A stretch of DNA of 64,000 nt, taken from assembly GCA_904063045.1 (NCBI GenBank), contig CAJFCJ010000001.1:1619501-1683500 (forward strand), written 5' to 3'. Below are positions 52,680-64,000 of this stretch, in pieces. This DNA comes from Dimorphilus gyrociliatus. Its lineage: Eukaryota; Annelida; Polychaeta; Dinophilidae. Position 1 is the first letter of the stretch. The number at the start of each line of letters is the position of its first letter. Below the pieces are notes generated by a model, which saw only the letters and a list, made by a program, of their open reading frames with translations, made no database searches and was not told the origin of the DNA. The position numbers and the translations under genes are program-made.

Positions 52680-53375
52680 CTTCTAATTAGGGAATGACAG
52701 ACAATATATGTAAGCGTTTGGAGTAGAAAGAAAATTGAGCTATTTAAAATATATCTCCAAATGCAATCCAACTTTCAACATCGTATTTTCAAGTAGTTCA
52801 GGTATGTCATTAATATAGAAATATAGAGACAATTATTAAAATTATTCCTTTTTAATATATAATGTGATTTAGTCATGATCAAGCGATATTAGAGTGATTT
52901 TTGAATAAAAAATATAATCAATTCTATAGAACATAAAATAGAATTTCATTGCTGAAATTTTATGTTCTATTCATCAAATCATAAATTGCACTATAAATAA
53001 AATAAATTTTGATATTACTCTTGAAAATATGTGATTGTAAATGATTTTAATTTAAAAAAAAATTCAAAGAAACTGTATATAGTGGTAAATTTAGATAATA
53101 AGAATTTATATATAGAATCATTTACATGCAATATGAGCGAATGAATATCTATTATAACTCTCTACGTACCGTTCAAGCTCTATTTAGAGAACTTATTACT
53201 TATATTAAATTTCAATATAGAGTTTTTTGTTATGAAAATAAAGACACTTCGACTATTGCAGATTAGAAAAAATTTAGATTTTAGAAAATGCTTATAATAA
53301 AAATGAATTAAAAATTCCAATATTTCATTTTCGTATTTTATAAATGAAAATAGAATATCTTTAAGAAGAGAAAAT
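52680..53375. other. Intergenic spacer with a strong hairpin
   Basis: AT-rich. Arms ATAGAACATAAAAT (52926-52939) and its exact reverse complement (52957-52970) flank a 17-base loop that itself contains TTCA...TGAA. No gene seen otherwise. Confidence 0.6.
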
Positions 53376-57572
<4,197 letters not shown>

Positions 57573-58391
57573 TTCATCTCCCTTTTTGGAATCTTTTCTC
57601 CAAGAATTCTCTCTCAAAACTTTAAACAAAAAAACTAGTGAAAAGTATTATTTTGTGACAAAGCAACAGATTTAGGAAGCAAATAAGCTTTGCACTTCTT
57701 TTATCTGTCTGAAAACGTAATTGAATTTTTTGTTCTAATTTGCTTGTTCATTGTCCTTTACAGTGAAAAAGAACACATACCACCAAAACATATCGTAGTA
57801 TCTATTTTTTTTCTATTATGATTTTTGCATAGATACTCATATTTAGCACTGAAAAGATTTGAAGGAAGAAATAATGAATATCTCCCTCTCTTAATTGTAT
57901 CTATTCATTATTGTTCAATTTGGAATCATTGTGCTTGAATCCTAAATATAAATTTATAGATTTTAAAGATGAGTCCATATTTCATTGTATTCTTGAATAT
58001 TATAAGCATAAAAGTTTGCATATCTTTATGAGTCTTGAGAAGTCATTGACGAATTTGATATTTATTTAACCCGACAATATTGAACTTCGTATTAAACACC
58101 CCCGCCTCTCAATGAAAAAGGAATTCTTTTATTATATCGATATCTAAGGCCATTGCACTGAAACTCTTTTTCAAACTTTATTCTCCATAATTCATATTCT
58201 TTTTCTAACGTTAATAAGAAAAGATTGATTTTAATAAATCTACAGCATTTTTAAAGAGTTTCCTGCAATGACTATATGGGCTATATCCAATATTTAGATT
58301 AATGAAAAAGTAATCGATAAGGTTAGTAAAATGATAAGAATAAACAGAATCTACATTATTATTTACAAAAAAAATAAAATGATATTTTTAG
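57573..58391. other. Intergenic spacer
   Basis: TTC39 3' flank and upstream region of the EGF-repeat gene. AT-rich, no exon or RNA gene recognised. Confidence 0.5.
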
Positions 58392-61300
58392 ATGGTTCTC
58401 GCAAAGTCTATCGTCGTATTTGCTTTTATTATTAGCTGCGTTAACGGTATGGTTGTCTCTTTCTATATTTTTAGTCATTGTTATTGGAAAAACTTTATTT
58501 ATAACTCATACAGGACTTTGTAGTTATCCAAAATCTTGGTCTTCTCTTCAATTTTTTAGCCGTTATGCCTCAACAAATTCGCAGGATCAGCAAGCCTATT
58601 TGTACAGGTTTATTGACGAAGTTTTTAGAAGAACTTCGCCTTCTCAATTAGGTTCTATTGGTTCTTTTTTTTATTATTTTTTGAATATACGTGCACACTC
58701 ATTTATAGATTATTCTTGTGTTGGTTCTTTTGATAATCCTTCCAGTAGTAACCGACATTTTATACTCCGTAGAGGATCTCAGGAATTTTGTCTAACAGTT
58801 CAAAATGTAGAAGGAAATGTCCTCTATTACCATTGGGTTCCAACAAAATGTAGATAAATAATTTACATCATTAATTTACCCATAATGAACCTATATGCTT
58901 TTAGCCCTATCAGTAGCATTAGACTGTCCCCCACTAACGGATTATAAAGTTGTTCCAACTAGATGGTTTGTCACTTGTAAGTTGTTTAATAATATTATTC
59001 TGTTTGATGAGTTCAATCATTAATATATCTATTTTAAAGATCCATTTACGAATTCAATAACAATTAATTGTCCATTCATTGGTGGGAGTTTTCAAGTAGA
59101 TTTTCTTACTTCGTCAAGTTCGACCTTCTGTACTGGATCATCTTCATCATCCATCTCCGTTGATGGAGATACATTGGTGGTCTCTTTATGTTCGGAAGCT
59201 GGTACGAGCAATTACAGTAAGTAAATCAACGGTTTCTCTCTCAATAGCTAAAGAAAAATTGTGAAAAATTCAGAAAATCCTGCAAATGGTCGTCTCAGAT
59301 GTGCCGGTATTGATAGTCGAGATAGTGGAAATGGTAAAACAATTCTTCTATTTACACAGGATAGTTCATTAGGCGGTTCTCAAAATAAACCAGTTTTTTA
59401 TTGTGCCGTAAGCTTTAACATAAAAATATCTTATTACAGATTAATAGTCATAATCTATCGTTTCCATCATTTAGAGATATCGAATACAATCGTCGTATAA
59501 TTTCTTATCTCTGAAAGTTGGAACAGAACCTGGAACTGACTTTATAGAATGCTCTCAAAATCACAGATATGATACAGCTCAAACTGGATCATACATTACT
59601 TATCGTTGGTCAAATCAAGGTGAATTAAAGTTGAATATTTTTTATCATGTCTATACAATTGATTTCTTTTTTCGTACTTCAGCTATAAATATATGCAATC
59701 CCAATCCTTGTCGAAATGGTGGCAAGTGTACTATAGAATCATCAAATAATTTCAGATGCGAATGCGTTGGATTATATATTGGAAATATCTGTCAAACAAG
59801 TATTTTATCTACTAAGATCATGTCTATATATATTTAATATTTATACTGTTTGAATTTAAAGGATTCGATCCATGCGATAATAATGTATGTTTGAACGGAG
59901 CAACATGTAACGCTATTGCACCCAATCAAGTCAACTGTATATGTACAAGTGAATATACTGGACAAAGATGCGATATAAGTAAGAGTAAACGGATATCTTT
60001 ATATCAAGTATCACTTTCTTATTATTATCAATTGAATCTTTAGGAAGAAATTTATGCGATCCAAATCCATGTCAAAATGAAGGAGACTGTCTTATTGTAT
60101 CTGGTGAATTAGTTTGCCGTTGTAGGGCTGGTTATTCTGGATCAAGATGCGAAACAGCACCTCTACCATGTTCATTTAAGCCGTGTAAAAATGGTGGATT
60201 GTGTGATAATTTAGATAGTGGATTTCTCTGCATATGCCCACTAACACATACTGGGCAAACTTGTGAAATTTGTATGAAAGTTTAAATTATATTGCGATGT
60301 TCACAATATCCAATTTTATTCTTTTTCTTCTTCCTTTTCATCTCTTCCACAGATAATTGTATACGACAAAAACCGTGTTTGAATAATGGAATCTGTCGAA
60401 GTGTTTGTGTTCATTTTCAATGTAAAGATTAACAAGTTTATTTCCTCTTTTCTAATTTATCTAGGAGGGGTCGGACTTCTATTGCGAATGTCCTGGAGGT
60501 TATTCTGGAAAAATTTGTGATATCTGTATGAAATAGTCAAAATAGTTATTTTCGTAGAAAAAATTTTCATCTAGTTTCTTTTCTTTTTTATTATTTTCCA
60601 CTTAAAGATAATGATCCGTGTGCTCAGATTACTTGTCTGAATGGCGGAGTTTGCAAATCACCTGGAGAATGCCAATGTACAAATGGATTTAGTGGAGACC
60701 GTTGCGAAATAGGTAAAAAATAAGTTATTACAGTTATTTATTGTTGTATGTTTAAACCAGTTTTAATTAAAGATAATCCATGTTCCCAAAATCGATGCCA
60801 TAATTCTGGAACTTGTGTTGTTAATGGAGACAATTTTAGATGCGAATGTCCGAACTCATATTCTGGAGAACTGTGTGAAATTTGTAAATAATATAGCAAT
60901 AGTATTTTTATTGAAATATTGATTATTATCTCATTGGCTATTCGAATATAGATAACAGCCGGTGTGTAAACAACCCTTGCGGAAATGGAGGAACATGTTA
61001 CGTCTCTAACGATCAACTTCAATGTCGATGCAAGCCAAACTTTCGAGGAGCTCGCTGCGAGGAGTGTTGGTATCTTATAAATACGTTATATATCAATTTA
61101 CATAAAATGTCTTTATTACAGTTGTTGATCCATGCAAACCTCAACTGTGTAATAACGGTACTTGTAGTACAACGGATATTGGTTATGAATGCGCTTGTTT
61201 TCCAAATTACAAAGGGTTGAATTGCCAACATTGTAAGGGAAGGATAAAATATACTTCAACTGTAAACGTTCAGTTTCCTTTTATAATAGATGTTTCTCCG

Positions 61301-63961
61301 TGTTCCTGTAATCCTTGTCGATACAATGGAAAATGCAAAGTGCTAGATAATGATTTTGCATGCGATTGCCTGGAAAACTTTTCGGGTAAAAGCTGCCAAT
61401 TTTGGTCTTCACCCTGCCTTAAAAATCCCTGCAGTACCAATGGAGAGTGTATATCTCACATATCAAGTGGAACTACATTCAGATGTTCCTGCCGAAATGG
61501 TTATACTGGTGAAAAGTGTGAAATAGGTACCTATATTAACTATTATTTGAAGGAAAATTTTGAAATAATACCTACATTTATCAAATAGCACCAGATCCTT
61601 GTGTTGTTAAACAACCTTGCCTATCTCAAGGAACCTGTGTGAGAGAGGGTAATGAGGATTACAAATGCCTTTGTCTAAGCCATCTCACTGGTTTGATTCC
61701 TAATTAATCGAAATTTAATTTGTAAATTTCCTAATTAATTGAATGATTTATGCTTCAGGCGTCAACTGTGAAACGGAAATAAGACCTTGTTTGACAGGTG
61801 TTTGTAAAAATGGAGGTCGCTGTAATGAATTTCCGCTTGCAAAATATAACTGCTCATGTGCTAGAGGGTTTACGGGAGATAACTGTGAAATAGGTAAAAA
61901 GCATATGAATAATTGTAGGCCAATAAAAATAAACGACTGCATATTCAGAGCTGGATCCTTGCGCGGTTGCTCCCTGCCTAAATGGTGGGGAATGTATAAA
62001 AGTTTCAGGGGTATATGACTACTTTTGTACTTGTATAAATGGTTTTGAAGGACAACATTGCCAAAATGGTAAATTTTTCATTGGCGAACATTTATAGAAA
62101 TTTTAACTAGACATAAATTACTATTAACAGATCCTAATCCATGTGCATCTTTACCGTGCAGTACTGCAGGAACTTGCAAAAATGTTCCAGGAAAGAATGA
62201 ATATATTTGTGACTGTAAAAAGGATAGAGGTGGATCTAATTGCGAAATTCGTAAGAAATTTAATTTGGAGTCATATTCTGTCTTATTATTATGAATTTTT
62301 CCATCTCATATTTAGCTCTCTGTCAATACGACAATATCTTATTATTCCCTCTTCAATGGTGGATAAGTTATAATATCACATTTAAAAAAATAGAAACCAA
62401 TTTACAATTTTTCTTCGAATATGAGTCTGTTCACGGCAAAGCTCCAAATTTTGAAGCTTCTGATGCCATTGGTAAAAAAAATTGATAATCCATGTAAAAA
62501 CAAACTTAATGGAAATAATAATATTTTTCACCCTTTAACAATAGAAAAATATCAGTGCTTTGACAAATATTACTTTCAAGAACGTTCTTATTCAATCGAA
62601 TTAAAAGTTTCGAACGAAGATCGATTTTGTGTTGAATATATTGATAAAGCTACCAATGTATTGTTAGTGCGTAAATCACCAATTAGTAAGTTTAAGTATT
62701 GCTTGCCATAAATGTTTACTTTTTTCAATATTTTATTATAAAATTACAGGTAAAACAACTGAAGCTACAACGTGTCCTTCTTACATATCGAAAATAATGA
62801 ACATAGATGTTCAATTAGCTTGTTTGTATTGCACTTAAATTCTTTAATAAATGTATTAATTAATTAAATCCTAGATCCTTTTAATTATTTTTCCAAAACG
62901 ACTAAATGTCCTTTCGCTAATGGAGTTTTTCAAGCTGAATTTGATGAATCTACCTCCAGAAAGAACCTTTGTCGGAATTTAGAAACTTCAAGGTTACAAG
63001 TACAAGGAGCAAAATTATTACTTGATTTCTGCGAAAATAGCGATACTTACGGTATATTCGATTATTATTAATAAATAATATATATTAATTAATAACTAAT
63101 TAGAAAAACCATACAAAACGGAGTTAACTTGTCTCAGCGATTGGAAAGGGAATTTATACGATAAAACTTGGGAAAATAAGGGAAATTTCATAATTTTAGC
63201 CTATCCAAATAAGAATAACGGCAGATGGCAGTTCTACTGTGCTGTAGGTGTTGTTGTTTTTTTCTTTTTTTATCAAAAAATGTAACGTTTCTTTTTACCA
63301 ATTAAAATAAATCTTTTGCAGCGGTATCGAATTGAGAATGACGTGACCTACTTTTCTTTAAACACTAATCAAGAAGATATATTAAGATGTAACATTGCAA
63401 AACAGTACGATTCTTTTGGTAGTGGATACATAGCTATACGATTTAAAAGTTAGTGTTAATAATATCTAGAATAAGTATAATAATTAAAGATAATAAATTC
63501 CATTTAATTATAGAATTTATATCGACAACAACTAAGCTTATTACAACTACAACAAAACCAACAACCCCATCAACGACTACTAAAGCATTAATTAAATGTA
63601 ATCAACTATGCCTTAATGGAGGGACATGTTTTATAATCGACGGTTTAGAACAATGTATGTGTCAAGCAGGATTTGGAGGGGAATTTTGTTTAGAAGGTAA
63701 AAGATGATTTCAAAAATATATAGAAAATATTTAGCATATTTAATATCTTTCCATTCAAATAGCATATATAGAGGGTCGTTGTTCGGAGGACAGCTGTTCA
63801 CTATTGCAAACTGAGAGATGCGAAAATCGGGGAAATGATCATTATAAATGCGTAATTAATAATATAATTTAACATTTAGATAATTAACGTTAAATATTCA
63901 TTTCTTTTACTTCTCTTTTAGTTTTGTAAACCGGGATTTTTTGGGAAAAAATGCCAAATAG
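58392..63961 (+). CDS. Large secreted/cell-surface EGF-repeat protein (partial, 3' end outside window)
   Basis: 28 exons, mostly phase 1-1: 58392-58446, 58475-58849, 58914-58976, 59040-59216, 59274-59407, 59475-59619, 59683-59799, 59862-59978, 60044-60271, 60353-60402, 60465-60525, 60608-60712, 60773-60883, 60952-61065, 61122-61232, 61290-61526, 61589-61690, 61759-61893, 61949-62068, 62131-62250, 62316-62685, 62750-62821, 62875-63051, 63104-63243, 63322-63448, 63514-63696, 63763-63851 and 63922-63961. Signal peptide MVLAKSIVVFAFIISC, an N-terminal Cys domain, then module A (exons 3-6), 15 EGF repeats (CxNPCxNGGxC.. CxC type), a second Cys domain (exon 21), module A again (exons 22-25), a Thr-rich mucin-like linker and two more EGF repeats. 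About 1290 residues are visible. Exon 21 carries one extra A in an A8 run (62474-62481) that breaks the frame. Adhesion, matrix or receptor role; exact family not recognised. Confidence 0.85.
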
Positions 63962-64000
63962 GTTCGTAGAAAAATTAAATCTAAATAACCAATTTAAATG

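Overview
This window is nuclear DNA of a small-genome bilaterian animal. It is very AT-rich and full of (AT)n and (GA)n microsatellites. Protein-coding genes are split by mostly short introns (about 50-120 nt, GT-AG), and the right half packs genes almost end to end. Gene content (high-affinity choline transporter, nitric oxide synthase, RRP1, CHPF, TTC39, COX20, Asterix, EGF-repeat proteins) is metazoan. The tight architecture and protein flavour suggest a compact invertebrate genome, perhaps a miniaturised lophotrochozoan or annelid; that placement is inference only.

Left part (1-25.7 kb, sparse). The window opens with the last two exons of SCO1 (+). A minus-strand gene of unknown family lies at 2993-5850. 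A 13-kb stretch without convincing exons follows; it carries several CRE and E-box palindromes and a GC-box/TATA promoter-like site. SLC5A7, the choline transporter, occupies 19037-21029 (+). A previously easy-to-miss two-exon gene for an 89-aa single-pass membrane protein lies at 23804-24159 (-).

Middle (25.7-45.4 kb). FBXL16-like (+), a ten-exon nitric oxide synthase (+), an unrecognised 217-aa protein (+) that ends 34 bp from the oppositely oriented RRP1 gene (-), a BTB/C2H2 zinc-finger gene (+) sharing a ~105-bp bidirectional promoter with RRP1, CHPF (-) and a RING-H2 gene (-).

Right (45.6-64 kb, dense). Ribokinase (+) and COX20 (-) converge with 20 bp between them. ZC3H10-like (-), a C2orf76/UPF0538 homologue (+), an unknown 169-aa protein (+) and Asterix/WDR83OS (-) follow. 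The 18-exon TTC39 gene (+) carries, inside its fifth intron and on the opposite strand, an intron-containing divergent histone H3 gene. The window ends inside a large secreted or cell-surface EGF-repeat protein (+) with 17 EGF modules so far and a duplicated four-exon cysteine module.

Nothing here is an operon. Functional links are loose: SCO1 and COX20 both serve copper delivery to cytochrome oxidase subunit 2, and SLC5A7 and NOS are neuronal/signalling genes. All exon models were built by eye from reading-frame continuity, splice-site phase and remembered family sequence. The most interesting items are the nested, spliced H3 variant with a rewritten tail and CCAAT-rich promoter, the 89-aa membrane protein, the duplicated module of the EGF protein, and an over-represented TAGGCCTA palindrome.
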